Counted from the stretch's first letter, positions 22,515-35,080 are shown. The stretch: DNA of 64,000 bases from Mallotus nudiflorus (GCA_947683625.1 CANTUR010001074.1:62001-126000), one strand, 5' to 3'. The notes: generated by a model from the sequence alone, not told the origin. Translations and numbers: made by a program.

Positions 22515-23070
22515 TTAATGAATGCATTGCACAATACCATCAGGAAAGACATCAAACAAGTAAGAAAAATTAGATTTCATTGCATTAACTTTATAGTTCA
22601 TTACATCATCATTTTCAAACAAAGAAAAAGAATAGAGATAATGATCAGTGATGTCTTCAAATAGGATGTCATCAATGCTCGATTCAAGGATGGCAATAGC
22701 TTGAGCATGATTGATAGCTTCACTCTCAGATTCTATCTTCAGGTTTTTCTTCAACTCACAAATGTTAGTCTCGGTGATCATGTTTGGTAAGTGCTTCTCC
22801 TTAAGGGTGTCATTGAAGATCCCAAACCCCAGTTTCTCGATTTTGTTGCTCATCCACTCCTCAGCTTGTCCTTGATAGACTTGGGTTGAGCTTTCAGCCA
22901 TCAAAAATATCAACTTCTTAGCCCCTGCATACTTTTTAGGATCATACCCTATACCATATCTATCAGTCTATCCTCAAAATTTAAGGAATTATATGACTCT
23001 AATGTTTCTTCCTCCTAATCCTATTCCAGGTAGATATTGCATCTTTTTTATCATAACAGTAACTTTGGGA
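22515..23070 (-). pseudogene. B G-patch-like segment and protease-RT linker
   Basis: From 23061 downward the translation reads MIKKMQYLPGIGLGGRN and then DRYGIGYDPKKY. The spaced G-[IL]-G and G-[IL]-G-Y glycines form a G-patch-like RNA-binding motif. It runs into an acidic linker (22913-22515) with MAESSTQVYQGQAEEW at its start. Ogre/Tat elements are known to carry such a motif after the protease. Stops interrupt the part between the two glycine clusters. Confidence 0.65.
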
Positions 23071-23194
23071 TCAACATGACCATCACTAATCACAGAAACC
23101 TAGAATCTTAGTAGGACCATACTCAAATAGGCAATAATGTTGTTTATTCAGCAAGGATGGTAACGACCTTTCCATTCAGAAGGAACTTGAACTT

Positions 23195-23470
23195 TTAATG
23201 CACAATGGAAGGTATGCCCCCTAGTGGGTGGAACCAAGGTCTTCCTAGTAGTAGGGCAAAAGTTAGAGGGATGTCTAGGATGGTAAATTTAGTTATTGAT
23301 TCGATAACTCCCACTATAACTACTACTTTAAAAGTGCTAATGACTGGCTTCTTTAAATTATCATAGGCTTGTATGACCACATTGGATTCTTCTAAGTTTT
23401 TAACATTCATCCTAAACTTATGTAGAAACCTTAGGGGGCAAACATTAATGGTAGACCCATCATCTACCAT
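23195..23470 (-). pseudogene. B aspartic protease
   Basis: The frame begins VDDGSTINVCPLRFLHKF, with D-G-S-T as active-site loop (usual D-[ST]-G or D-N-G-S in Tat). It ends TFALLLGRPWFHPLGGIPS, where the hydrophobic-hydrophobic-G-R loop and the PWFHPLGG block are intact. This is the best-preserved domain of B, with no stop over 91 codons. Confidence 0.8.
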
Positions 23471-23503
23471 AACATATGGGGTCTTCTTAGACCTAACAAT
23501 TGC

Positions 23504-25186
23504 CTATATAAAGAGAGGACAATTATGGACCCTTGCCTCAAGGGGTAAATCTTCGTTTGAAAAGGTGATTGCATTGGAATGAGCTTTCATTAGAGAGGCT
23601 AGCATCTCGCAAGGTGAGGCATTAGTGGCAATCTTTACTTCATCTAATGCTCTGACTAGGGCATCTCTATGCTTCTTAGAGGCCATTAGTAAGTCTTAGA
23701 CATTGGCTTGTGCTTGAGTCTTCTTGAGCTATTTGAGGATAGTGTCTTCCTCTTTGATCGGAGCTTGATCTCTTGCTACTTCTTTCTTCTTAGAGGGTTC
23801 CTTCTCTTTCTCAAGAGGTTGATATACCTGCCTGTTGTGAGTTACATGATTGATTGCTAGTGAGGGCAACTTCAACTGCTTGCTTATCTATTTTTGTACT
23901 ACTATTTTGGTCCCAGACAATGATTTTAGGATCATTAGAGTCATACCATATGTCTATCCCCATGACTTGCAAGTTTTGAAGTTGAATAGTACTGACCATC
24001 CCATCTTTGTTGTCGAATTCTTCTCCCCATCCTAAGGGTACTATGTCTTCTAAGAGTGTGTGGGTAGTAGGGGGTGCTATATACTTGACTTTGTAGTCGA
24101 ACTTCCCAGATGGTTGGCCCAGTAAATCCTATATCTCATGGTCACTATTAAGATTTTTGTCTGTGTCTGCTTTTTGTGAGTAAGGGCAATCAATCAATTC
24201 ACTAATCATAGGGAGAGTTGTATCTTTGGCCCTTTTTGCATCATCAAGTGGGGAAGAAATTATGGTGAAAAGTGTTTTTAGCTTACTTAGGTTCCTCATC
24301 CTCAATTCTGATCCCAACCTGATGGAGAGCTCTAAAGTTAGGATAATGAGCAAAGATCATCTATTTTCTGAAGTGTGGTACCCTTTGATTATCAACTCTA
24401 TTTATTCATCCTCAAGAGGATGGTTTCTTATATTGGCTACCTTTCCCCACCATCTTGTGATATAATCAGAGAAAGCTTCACCAAGTTTTTACTTTATGGT
24501 CTCAAGGTCCCTTCAAGTGATGTCTAACTAAGTGATGTATTCATACTGCTTGATAAACTTCTGAGTTAGCAGTAGCTAATGGCTTTTGATTTCATCTTCA
24601 AGGTTAAAGAACCATGCCCTCGGTCCTTCCTCTAGTGATGTGAAGAAGAATTGAACAATCTATGATTTTGTAAGATTTTTGGAAACCATGAAGGTAGAAT
24701 ATTGCCTTAAATGGACCCTCAAATCCCTTGTTCTGTCAAACTTAGCAAAGTTTGGTAGCTTAAAATCATCTGGAAGCAGCTCATCTTTGAATAGTGCCAG
24801 GTTGGTAAAGCTTTTGGAGCCATAAGTTCCCTTATCTTTGAAGGTAAATTCTAACTGAGCCCATCATGTTGGCAATAGTTTGACCTCCCCTGTTGATTCA
24901 AGCTTGGTCATGTCAATAATTTTTGCAGCTTCTAGTGCATTCCTGAGATCTTAGTAGTAGCCATTATCATCATCAGCTTGAACTAGAGTACAATGAATTC
25001 CCTTTGCCTTATCTAACCTCGGGTGAACATATGCAAAGGCTTCATTCAGTGTTGTGCTATTCCCACTCAGGCACTTTTGGCTTTGATTTGGGCTTGGAGG
25101 ATTTCAGCTATGGTGCCATTAGCGAGCAACTTTTGGATCCCCTCTTTTAACTTGTCTTCGAAGACATGAGGTATCTTCTTGGTCAC
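23504..25186 (-). pseudogene. B gag (degenerate)
   Basis: It aligns with C gag along its whole length. The N-terminus corresponds to TKKIPHVFEDKLKEGIQKLL; the start codon is GTG at 25186-25184 where C has ATG. A capsid-like core follows near 24800-24400, and a linker with SKKHRDALVRALDEVKIAT at 23686-23620 joins it to the protease. No clear zinc knuckle was found. Several stops and at least one frame change occur. Confidence 0.7.
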
Positions 25187-26530
25187 TTATGTCATATTTT
25201 TGTACATTTATTAGGGTTAGCTAAATGAATGATTCATGATGTGTGCCTCCAAAAGAAAATGGTGAGCATGTATGCATGGAGTGGATGCAAAATACTATGA
25301 TGAAAAATGATTATTCATGCAAAAAAATAGTGGTTAGCATGTGTTCTCTACATGTATGTTATGTATGCATGATTAAAGCCAGTTATTTTTTCCTATATAA
25401 TCAATAAATAAATCACAAGCAAGCTCTCGCTTCCAACCTTATTACTCCACAAGGTCATTCAGTCTCTTTCCTAGGTGGGTTTTGAACCTATAGTCATCAA
25501 GGGACTATGGTTCCACTCTTAGAACTAGGTTGTTTTGATCTATATTGGTCGCAACCAAAAGGTAAACTGAGGAATGATACTTAAATGTGCTTGAGGTAAT
25601 CACATGATGTTAATATAAGGGTCAATTGTTGGGCTTCAAATGATGTCCGGAGCCCACATGCATCTGTATGCACAGGACCAAGGTTAATCAAAAGGAGTCC
25701 AAGTTCTTGCCCCCATATCGATATTCAATATGTTTACCATGAGTCATGAAAGTATCATTTGATAGTTCATAGTTTAATTTTGCTAACATAAAGGTCCACA
25801 ATCTAGTTGGGTTCCTAACCCATTCATTTGATCTGATAAGTATAAATGGATGACATCTCATAGGTTCCGTCATCGAGAGATGTCATTATTTTGTTAATTT
25901 GCATAAACTACTCAAGCTAAGGTACATGATACTTATCATTCTCATGCTTTGGGCTCACATGAAGTAGATGGGAATCACATGATCTTAAGCATAAATTTTC
26001 TATGAAAATTGGCATTCTGACATCATTCAATGATAGACACTAGGAGGGTCAATTCATTTATGATTATCATGCGAAACAAACAGTGTTAGGACAATGATAG
26101 CATGCATAGCTTGGTGGAATCCTAATGGATGTTGCTACTGGTTTATCTACATGAGCTTAGTTAAGGTGAAAGGCTAAGGGTTCCTTTAGTGAGAATGCCC
26201 CCATATGACTAGCGTTATGGACTCTAATCAATGAGTCTAACATTCTTTTGATAATTTGGTCACCCCCCTTAAGGACTTTGGTTACAAACTCTGGTTAAAT
26301 GAGTTTGGAAAATGCACGAGTAAAGACTAAAGTTGATAATATTGTATCTTCATCGCCTTATGACTCGAGTGGAATCATGGTGGCAATGTCATTTAGCATT
26401 ATTGGGGCTTTTAAGGACAAGTGGTGCACATGTGATGTGTAGTGAAAATGCAGTAGTAAGGGGCTCTATATGATTGAGTATTGCATAACAAGAAATAGTC
26501 ATTTTCGAGTTGATCTATCTTACATAGAAG
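25187..26530 (-). mobile_element. B untranslated leader
   Basis: About 1.34 kb between PBS and gag without trusted coding sequence. It is the uninterrupted reference for the split leader of A/C: CCATAGTCCC and TTGATGACTATAGG meet at 25501/25500. Confidence 0.75.
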
Positions 26531-26548
26531 TACATAGTGGAGCCACCA
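26531..26548 (-). other. Primer binding site of B
   Basis: TGGTGGCTCCACTATGTA on the minus strand lies 3 bp inside the 5' LTR end and matches the D and A/C sites apart from a few changes. Confidence 0.7.
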
Positions 26549-26551
26549 CTA

Positions 26552-28362
26552 TGAGCAACCTCTTTCAGTTTTGGATAGCAAAATATTTTTGTGGGACATT
26601 ATACAAGTCTTTCCGTTTCAGAGGGACATAGTAACTTTACTAAATAGGGACAAATGATTGGTCTCGAGAGGATGAGACCCTTTTAATTTTATGGAGTCGC
26701 TACCAGATTTTTAGAAAATCAGGAAATGAAAGGGAAAACATTAGGTCACTCAACGAGTATTGCCCCCAGTAAAGATTTTCAAGATCAGGCGATTGCATCT
26801 ACTTTTTGACTATTTCTCATTATACGATATTTAATGTATAGCTACCGCAACACCCTAGTTTCGATAATGACAATTTGTATAGCATTCACATAGTACATCA
26901 GAAAGTGGAAGATAATAAAGCTGAAAATTTAATTATTACATCACTTTCCTGATAAAATACATATAAAAAGGAAAATATTGCGGAAAAGTAAATCTAATTT
27001 GGATATGACTAATCTATAAGATTAACATGACCATTCATATAGCTTGCTCAATTTCATGAATAATAGGATGATCATGCATGCTTATAATGATTATTTATGC
27101 TATGATGATGTATAAAGATAATATAAAGGATGCATGAGGTCATTAACTAGCCGAGAGCATGATGACTCTATTCTGGGATATGAACTTTTCACATTATTGG
27201 TATTTATAATGTGATTTCATGATTTCAGAAATAGAGGATGTAGAATGATGTTATGAAATGAGCATAATAAAGCATATATTATTCACATAGCATGCAAAAT
27301 TGCCAGTCTCAACACACAAGCATAATACTATTCCCAAATGCTGGTGATAATAAAATAAAATGCAATGTGATAAAATAAATGTGCTAAAATAATTGTGTGG
27401 TCCTCAGACTCGAATGAGCTTGTGTGGGTTTTAAAGCTTTAGTTTTGAGAGATTATCAAGCTTTCCTTGTCGAGATGTTCAAAATGGCAATAGAATGATG
27501 CTAGATTATATACCTTTGAAGCTTGCTTTGACAAAGATAAGGCTTGGTTTGGTGGAAAAGTGATTTAACAACCTAAGAGAAATGTTGTGGGAGAGTAAAA
27601 ACTATCTAGAAAATGGTTTCCAACACCTTCGATCGAACCTATTTTTGAGAGTGTGTGTGTTTCTATTTGCTCCCCCCTCTAAAATGGGGTATGAAAGGTC
27701 TATTTATAGGGAAAATTAGGTACAATAGGGTAGTGGGGCCATGGTCACATGCGCATATTGAGAATTTTGCACGTTGTCACGCATGCATGCGATCCACATG
27801 CATTTTGGCCTTCAACGCGCACTTCTTAGGTTTTATGCACACTATTCTAAAGTTGGTTCCTAGGGTTTTTAGGCTTTCTGGAATCATTTCCAGAGTCTTT
27901 TTTGCCAAATTCAGCTTTGATTTTAGCACATGACACCTAGGGGCATTTACACAGTTTTAAGTGATACGCGTTGATCCTCGGGTTATATTAGACCATTCCA
28001 AGACCACTTTCAAAGGTTTTAGAGCCTTCTGAATGTGTTTCTAAAGTCTGTTTTGTCAAAATTATTTTTTATTTTTTCATAAAGCTGGGTCCTGGTGTAA
28101 CAAAATGTCCACCAGCCCAATAATCTGAGTATTCTAAGAGGATTTTTCTTCAATAAACCTCTCATTGTTTTGATAATTCATATTTCGCAAGGTCAAAGCA
28201 TAACTTAATGGCTCGATGATCAATTTTGCACATTGGTTGTGTCAGTTAGGTTTTTTAAGGTTGCACACTTTATAGGCGTTAGGAATGAGCAAAGTCTAGT
28301 CATCTTAGGGATTCGTTTCCTCATTGGACCTTTTTTGGAACAGTCAAATTTGAGGTATAACA
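26552..28362 (-). repeat. B 5' LTR
   Basis: On the minus strand it starts TGTTATACCTCAAATTTG at 28362 and ends GGTTGCTCA at 26552 (1811 bp). The TATA box CTATAAATA is at 27709-27701. Immediately right of 28362 is the interior of the A/C leader. Confidence 0.85.
27701..27709 (-). promoter_or_regulatory. TATA box of B 5' LTR
   Basis: CTATAAATA on the minus strand, at the position conserved in LTRs A, C and D. Confidence 0.6.
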
Positions 28363-28686
28363 CCCCCGATGACTAAAGGTTCAAAACCTACCTAGGAAAG
28401 AGACTCAATAACCTCATGTAGAAAAAAGGTCAAAAGTGAGAGCCTGCTTATTATTAGTTTGTTCACTGTGCAAGAAAAACTAACCAACTTTAATCATGCA
28501 TACATAATATACATGTAAATAAGCACATACTAACCACTGTTTCTTGCAGGAATAATCACCTTTCATCATAGGATTTTGCATCCACTCCATGCATACATGC
28601 TTACCCTTTTCTTTTGCATGCATGCATCATGCATCATTCATTTAGCTAACCTTAATAAATGTAGAGGAATCCTACATCCAATATGA
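28363..28686 (+). mobile_element. A/C untranslated leader, part 2
   Basis: It starts CCCCCGATGACTAAAGG and matches B minus-strand sequence from 25500 downward up to the gag start. No LTR precedes it in the same orientation, because its own 5' LTR is 18 kb to the left. Confidence 0.75.
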
Positions 28687-30885
28687 ATGACTAAGAAGAT
28701 ACTTCTTGTCAGCAATTTGAAGATAAGCTAAGAGAGGGGATCCAAAAACTGCTCGTTGATTGTACCATGGCTGAAATCCTCTAAGCCCAAATCAAATCCA
28801 AAAGTGTCTAAGATGGGAATAGCACACCAATGAATGAAGCTTCTGTATCTATTCACCTGAGGGTAGATAAGGCAAAGGGAATTCCCCGTACTCTAGTTCA
28901 AGTTGATGATAACGATGACAACTACTAGGATCTCATAAATGCATAAAAATTGCTAACATGACCAAGCCTAAATTGACAGGGGAGGTCAAATTATTAGCTA
29001 ACAGAATGGCTTAGTTGGAATTTACCTTCAAAGATAAAGGGACTCATGGCTCTAAAAGCTTTACTGACTTGGCACTATTCAAAGATGAGCCACTTTCAGA
29101 TGATTTTAAACTACCAAACTTTGTTATTGATAGAACAGGGGATCCAAGGGTCCATTTAAGGCAATATGCTACCTTCATGGCTGCTACAAAGCTTACAAAA
29201 TCTTAGATTATTTGATTCTTCTTTAAATCATTAGAGGTAGGATTGAGGGCATAGTTCTTTAACCTTAAAGATGAAATCAAAAGCAATTGGCTACTGCTAA
29301 CTTAGAAGTTTATCAAACAGTATGAATACAATACTCAGCTAGACATCACTCGAAGAGATCTTAAGACCACAAAGCAGAAACCTAATAAAGCTTTCTTTGA
29401 TTATATCATAAGATGGCCGAGAAAGGTAGTTAAAATGAGAAACCATCCTCCAAAGGATGAACAAATAGAGCTAATAATCAAAGGGGCACTATCACACTTT
29501 AGAAAATAGATGATCTTTGCTCATTATCCTAGCTTTAAAGCTCTCTGTTAAGCTAGGATCAGAATTGAGGATAAGGAACCTCAACAAGCCAGGAACACCT
29601 TATGTCGCAATACCCAACCAAACGTCCAAAACACCTTCACCCAAGCCACAAAAATAAACATAATCCAACCTGACACACATAGTTCATCATCTACCAATGC
29701 CATCAGACCACCGAGAAAGTTCACAAACTTTAACCTCCCAATATCCAAAGCATTCCAAAGACTCCAACAAAAGAACCTCCTATGGCCTTAGGAGCCTAGG
29801 CCTCTTCCAAACCCACTACCCCCTTAAATTAACCAAAACTTTTTCTGCCACTTTCACTAGATGCCCGGTCACACCACTGATATATTCAGAACACTCAAGA
29901 ATGCAATCCAAGACCTCATTGACTCTGTAAAAATTGATGACCCAGCATTAAGACCAATCCTCTCCCAAACTATCAAAGCATGCCTTTACTAACCATCAAC
30001 ATGATTTCCTATAATCTACCAATAAACCTTGTTGAAAAATCAATCCAAGACATCCAAGAAACTCAAGATAAGCCCTTAAAAGACAAATGCTCAAGTCTCA
30101 TTCTTAAACATCATGACTCTAGCAAATATGAACAATGCCCTTCTACCTTTGAATATATTCTGATGCTTTAGAAATTTGAAGTGATTGATTTCCCTTACTC
30201 ACAAGAAGCAGACACTGACAAAAATCCTAGTAGCAACCATGAAGTATGGCATTTACTGGGCCAACCATCTGGGAAGTTCGATTACAAAGTCAAGTACACA
30301 GTACCTCTTGCTACCCACACACATTTAGAAGACATAGTACACTTGGGATGGGGAGAAGAATTTGACAATGAAGATGAGGTGGTCAGTACTATTCAGCTTT
30401 AGAATCTACAAGTCATAGGGATCAATATATGGTATAACTCTGATGATCCTAAAATCATTATCTAGGATCAGAACATCAAAACAAAAGTAGATAAGCAAGC
30501 AACTGAGAAGCCCTTACTAGCAGTCAATCATGTAACTCACAATGAGTGGGTATATCAACCTCTTAAGAAAGAAAAGGATCCCTTTAAAGGAAAATAAGTA
30601 ATAAGTGATCAAGCTCCAGTCAAAGAAGAAGAAGACTCAAGCACAAGCCAGTATCTAGGACCTATTTATGGCCTCCAAGAAGCATAGGGATGCCCTTGTC
30701 AAAGCACTAGATGAGGCAAAGATTGCCACTAATGTCATGCCTTACGTGATGATAGCCTCTCTAATGAAAGCTCCCTCTAATGCAATCACCTTTCAGATGA
30801 AGATTTTCCCTTTAAGGGAAGGGTCCACAACCATCCTCTCTTCATACAAGCAACTGTTAGATCTAAGAAGACTCTATGTATTATA
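28687..30885 (+). pseudogene. C gag (degenerate)
   Basis: The ATG at 28687 is chosen by alignment with B; the frame shifts after about 10 codons and then follows FEDKLREGIQKLL. A capsid-like part at 29015-29206 includes FKDKGTHGSKSFTDLALF and PNFVIDRTGDPRVHLRQYA. Further pieces are open at 29980-30171 and 30181-30402 (WHLLGQPSGKFDYKVKYTV). The linker SKKHRDALVKALDEAKIAT starts at 30671. A proline- and threonine-rich stretch lies near 29600-29800. The product would be the virion structural protein; stops make it nonfunctional. Confidence 0.75.
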
Positions 30886-31254
30886 GTGGATGATGAATCT
30901 ACTGTTAATGTTTGCCCCTTGAGGTTGCTACATAAGTTCAGGATGAATGTCCAAAACCTAGAAGAATCCAATATGGTCATAGGAGCCTATAATGATTCAA
31001 AGAAGCCAGTTATTGGCACTTTCAAAGTAGTAGTCACATTAGGGGATATTGAATCGATAACAGAATTTACCATCTTGGACATCCCTCTAACTTTTTCCCT
31101 ACTACTAGGAAGACCTTGGTTCCACCCATTAGGGGGCATACCCTCCATTATGCATCAGAAGATCAAGTTCCCTCTAAACGGAAAGGTCGTTACCATCCCT
31201 ACTGATACATATAACATTATTGCCTATTTGAATATGGTCCCACTAGGATTTTAG
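30886..31254 (+). pseudogene. C aspartic protease, active-site Gly changed
   Basis: An open frame of 122 codons reads MDDESTVNVCPLRLLHKFRM, then FSLLLGRPWFHPLGGIPS, and ends in NIIAYLNMVPLGF. Compared with B (D-D-G-S-T) the active-site Gly is Glu (D-D-E-S-T), so the fold is kept but the enzyme is probably dead. An in-frame stop lies just upstream at the gag junction. Confidence 0.8.
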
Positions 31255-31299
31255 TTTTCTATAATTAGTGACGATCATGTCAATCCCAAAGTTGCTGCT

Positions 31300-31900
31300 A
31301 TGATGAAAAAGATGCAATATCTACCTAGAATAGGATTAGAAGGAAAGAACATTGGGACCATAGAATTCCCTGACTTCTAAGGACAAACTAACAAATATAT
31401 TCTAGGGTACAAACCTGAAAAGGACATTGGGGCTAAGAATTTGATCTCTTTTATGGCTGAAAGCTCAACCCAAGTCTACTAAGGACAAGCTAAAAAGTGG
31501 GTAAGCAACGAAATCGAGAAAGCAGGGTTCAAGATCTTTAATGACACCCTCAAAGGAAAGCACTCACTAGATATGATCACTGAGACTAACATCAATGAGC
31601 TAATGAGAAATTTAAAGCTAGAATCTAGGAGTGAGACTATTGACTATGCTCAAGTTATTGCCATCCTCGAATCAAGCATCAATGACATCCTATTTAAAGA
31701 CATTACTGATGATGATCTCTGAACTTTTTCTTTGTTTAAAATCAATGATATAATGAACTCTAAAGTTAATGCAATGAAATTAGATTTTACTTACTTGTTT
31801 AATGTCTTTCCTGATGGTAGTGTGCATTGCATTAATTAAAACATTAGCATATTTGACATTCATTCCATATGCACTGAATCATTTAACATTAGCACAAAAT
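31300..31900 (+). pseudogene. C G-patch-like segment and linker
   Basis: MKKMQYLPRIGLEGKN then YILGYKPEKDIGAKNL (about 31300-31440) mirror the B motif; the usual second Gly of the first cluster is Glu. An acidic linker similar to B follows, then ends in stops before RT. Ogre elements are known to splice an intron near the protease-RT border; I cannot place one here. Confidence 0.6.
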
Positions 31901-31929
31901 CTAAACCATGCATTTTGCATATTTTGAAA

Positions 31930-33244
31930 GATGTTACCCCTGAAAAGAGGAGAGAAATTAATAAAATATTCAAAAGTATTTGCCTGGACATATGACAATA
32001 TGCCTAGTATAAATAGAGACATTGCTCAACACTTCATTCCTACCAAAGATGGGTGCAAATTGGTAAAGCAGAAACTAAGAAGACTCATACCAGAATGGGC
32101 CCAATTAGTTAAAAAAGACATCAAGAAGCATATCAAGGTAAAATTCCTAGAGGTAGTAGACTATCTAGAATGGTTAGCAAATGTGGTGCTAGTACCGAAG
32201 AAAGATGAAAGGGTTAGAATCTGCATTGACTACAGAGATCTGAACAAGGCCTGCCCGAAAGATGATTTCCCACTACCTCATATAGATATACTGGTTGACA
32301 GTGCTACCACATGTGCAATGTACTCCTTCATGAATGGATTCTTTGGGTACAATTAGATCCTAATGGCCATTATCGATAAAGCAAAGACAACTTTCATAAC
32401 TAAATGGGGTACTTATTACTAAAGAGTAATGCCCTTCAAACTAAAGAATGTAAGAGCGACTTACCAGAGAATGGTAACCGTAATGTTCCATGACATGATA
32501 GACAAAGAAGTAGAGGTGTACATTAATGACATGATGGTCAAGTTAAAAACCAAGGAAGAACACCAGTCAGATCTTAAAAAATTCCTCAAAAGAGTCAAAA
32601 AGTACAGTCTCAAGCTTAATCTAAAGAAATGCATATTCGAGGTCACTTCAAGAAAGATGTAAGGGTATGTTGTCAGTCAGAATGGGACTAAAATGGATCC
32701 AGACAAACCAAAAGTGATTAGAGAGATGCCAGTACCAAGAATACAGAAAGAAATTAGAGGGTTTCTAAGGAAACTACAATTCATTAGCATCGCTAAGTTG
32801 ACAATAGTGTGTGAACCTATCTTCACGCTACTCAGAAAAGATCAACCAATTGAACGGAACAAATAGTGTCAGCTAGCATTTGATAAGATCAAGAACCACT
32901 TAGCCAACCCACTGGTTCTAAGACCACCTAAACTAGGGATACCTTTAACCCTGTATCTGTCCATCAAAGGAAATGTAATTAGTGCAATGTTAGCCTAAGA
33001 GGGAGAAATGAAAGCAGAACATGTAGTCTACTACTTAAGCAAGAAGATGTTGTCATATGAGGAGAAGTACAGCCAAGTTGAACATATATACCTGGCAATG
33101 GTATGGGCAATGAAGAAACCCAAACATTACTTTCAGTCCTATAGAATTCAAGCTATGGACCCAATGAAGTACCTCTACAAAGCTCCCTCTTTAGTGGGAA
33201 AACTTGCCAAGTGGCTCATACTATTAACAAAATTCGATGTGTAG
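31930..33244 (+). pseudogene. C reverse transcriptase with Y-I-N-D active site
   Basis: The entry segment reads YSKVFAWTYDNMPSINRDIA, then WLANVVLVPKKDERVRICIDY, then RDLNKACPKDDFPLPHIDIL and YSFMNGFFGYN before a stop at 32354. After that comes VMPFKLKNVRATYQRMV and VEVYINDMMVK; the codon at 32525-32527 is AAT (Asn) in place of the catalytic Asp. The connection region contains HVVYYLSKKMLSYEEKYS. Reading is one frame for most of its length with about eight stops, mostly from CAG/CAA/TGG-type codons changed to TAG/TAA, consistent with cytosine deamination. Confidence 0.85.
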
Positions 33245-33369
33245 TATCTAACTAAGAAGGCAGTAAAAGGAAGAGCAATGGCTGAATTTCTAGCTCTCAA
33301 CCCCATTCTAGACTCAAAAGAAATCCAACTAAACTTCCTAAACAACCTTAGTTCAGCCATCAAAATCCA

Positions 33370-33690
33370 AGGATGCCGCATGTACATTGATGGAGTGATT
33401 AATCAGTTTGGTGCAAGAGTCGGTGTTATATTATAATCCCTAGAAGGTGAAGTAGTACCAATGGCCAAAAAGCTCAAATTCAGAGTCACAAACAACAAGG
33501 TAAAATACGAGGCATGCACATTCAGAATAGAAGCACTAATATCCCTAGATGTTATAAAAGTCAAAATCGTTGGAGATTCCATGCTAGTAATCAACCATGC
33601 CATATACGAGTGTGAATTGAAAAAGCAACACTTAAAGCCTTACCTAGATCATTTGAGGCTACTCACCATGTCCTTCTAAAAATGCAAATT
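33370..33690 (+). pseudogene. C archaeal-type RNase H
   Basis: MYIDGVINQFGARVGVIL is followed by a stop, then LKFRVTNNKVKYEACTFRIEA and VGDSMLVINHAIYE. The first Asp and the later Asp are kept, and the Glu of N-x-A-E-Y-E is Lys, exactly as in B. A shared change suggests descent from an already altered parent. Confidence 0.75.
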
Positions 33691-34079
33691 CATTTATCTC
33701 CCCAGGAATCACAATTAGATGGCAAATGCTCTTACTTCCTTAACATCAGTGTGGGAAGGACTATTCAAAATGCCCATGAAGCCTTTAATCCTACTCAAAT
33801 AGGGATAACCTTGTCATAAGAACTGTAGAATAGTGAAGATATAAATAGCTAAAAAACCTGAGTTCTATGACATCCAAAGATATCTGAAGGAACGAGCCGA
33901 TCCTGATCAAGTAGATGAAAGAGATAAAGCAATCATTCGATGATTAGCATCAAAATTCACATCGCACAAGGTTGTGTTATATAGAAGAACCTTGAACAGT
34001 TTACAACTTCGATGTCTAGCTGAAATTGAGGCTGCAAGAGCAACAGAAGAAGTACAAGGGTGTTTATGGTCTGCACATG

Positions 34080-35080
34080 AATGGAGCATTCCTAGATAAG
34101 AAACTAATTAGACAAGGGTTCTTCTAGATAATGATGATGGAAGACTGTATCAAATTTGTAAAGAAATGCCACAAGTGTCAAATCCACAGGAATGTTAGCC
34201 ACCTTCCCCCAACATAATTGCATTATATCTCCACTCCATGGCCCTTCTTAGCATAAGGACTAGACATAATTATGGAAATCCACCTGACAGCCTCGGACAA
34301 ACATAGGTTCATCTTAATGGCAGTGGATTACTTCACAAAGTGGGTTAAAGCATAATCATTCGCAAGTATAGGAGCCAAGTAAGTGGCCAAATTCATTAAA
34401 AGAAATTTGTTCTATCAATATAGGATCCCCCATCACATCATCTTTGACAAGGGTGTCTAATTCCAAAGGGAAGTTGGAGAGTTGCTAAGGAGTTATAAGG
34501 TGGAACATCATAAATCTTCTCTTTACCGACCATAAGAAAACTGGGCCGTTGAAGCTACAAATAAGAACATCAAGAAGATTTTGTCAAAAATGACTCAGAC
34601 TTACCGAGATTGGGTAGATAGATTGCCATATGCCTTATGAGGGTACTGAACAACAGTCAAGACTTCAACCAGAGCAACTCCTTTCTTATTAGCATACGGA
34701 TCAAAAGCAGTGCTTTTGGTTAAAACAGAAATCAAGTCTCTTTGGGTAGCAATCAAATTTGAATTGCCAAAAGTATAATGGGCTTAATAGAGGCACAATA
34801 CTCTCACCCTCTTGGACAGTTAAAGCCTTAAGGCTCTATATCACTCATAATTGTATCAAGCTCAGCTAGCCAAAACCTTCAATAAGAAAGTGAAACACAA
34901 GAATGTGAAAGTAAGAGACTAAATGTTCCAGACCCGAAAGGGAAATTCATACTAAACTAGGAAGGCCCATACTTGGTTAAACATGTTTTATCAAAAGGAG
35001 CAATCAAGCTAATGGATTCTGAAGGAAACAAATTCTTTGAACCTGTCAATATAAACTACTTGTAAAAGTACTATATCTAA
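34080..35080 (+). pseudogene. C integrase (degenerate)
   Basis: The zinc finger end is FVKKCHKCQIHRNVSHLPP (about 34150-34210). The core shows GLDIIMEIHL, MAVDYFTKWVKA and IIFDKGV with the second Asp, then NWAVEATNKNIKKIL with the catalytic Glu. Frameshifts occur after LLVKTEIKSLW, and the C-terminal GPY-type region is broken into several frames. The frame ends near 35080 by alignment with B. Confidence 0.75.

Larger units (their letters stand above)
12305..28362 (-). mobile_element. Element B: complete 16-kb Ogre/Tat-like Ty3/gypsy element
   Basis: On the minus strand the order is 5' LTR (28362-26552), PBS, leader, gag, protease, G-patch-like segment, RT, archaeal-type RNase H, integrase, an antisense PMD gene, tandem repeats, polypurine tract and 3' LTR (14120-12305). 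LTR lengths of 1811 and 1816 bp agree. Protein motifs such as PWFHPLGG after the protease are typical of Ogre-like elements. All frames are broken by stops. Flanks (AATTG left, CCCCC right) do not match, so no target duplication is visible. Confidence 0.85.

Noticed and set aside
28340..28400. B and C as two complete elements sharing one LTR in a palindrome
   Set aside because: C starts inside the leader at the point where A stops; one split element explains lengths and sequence better.
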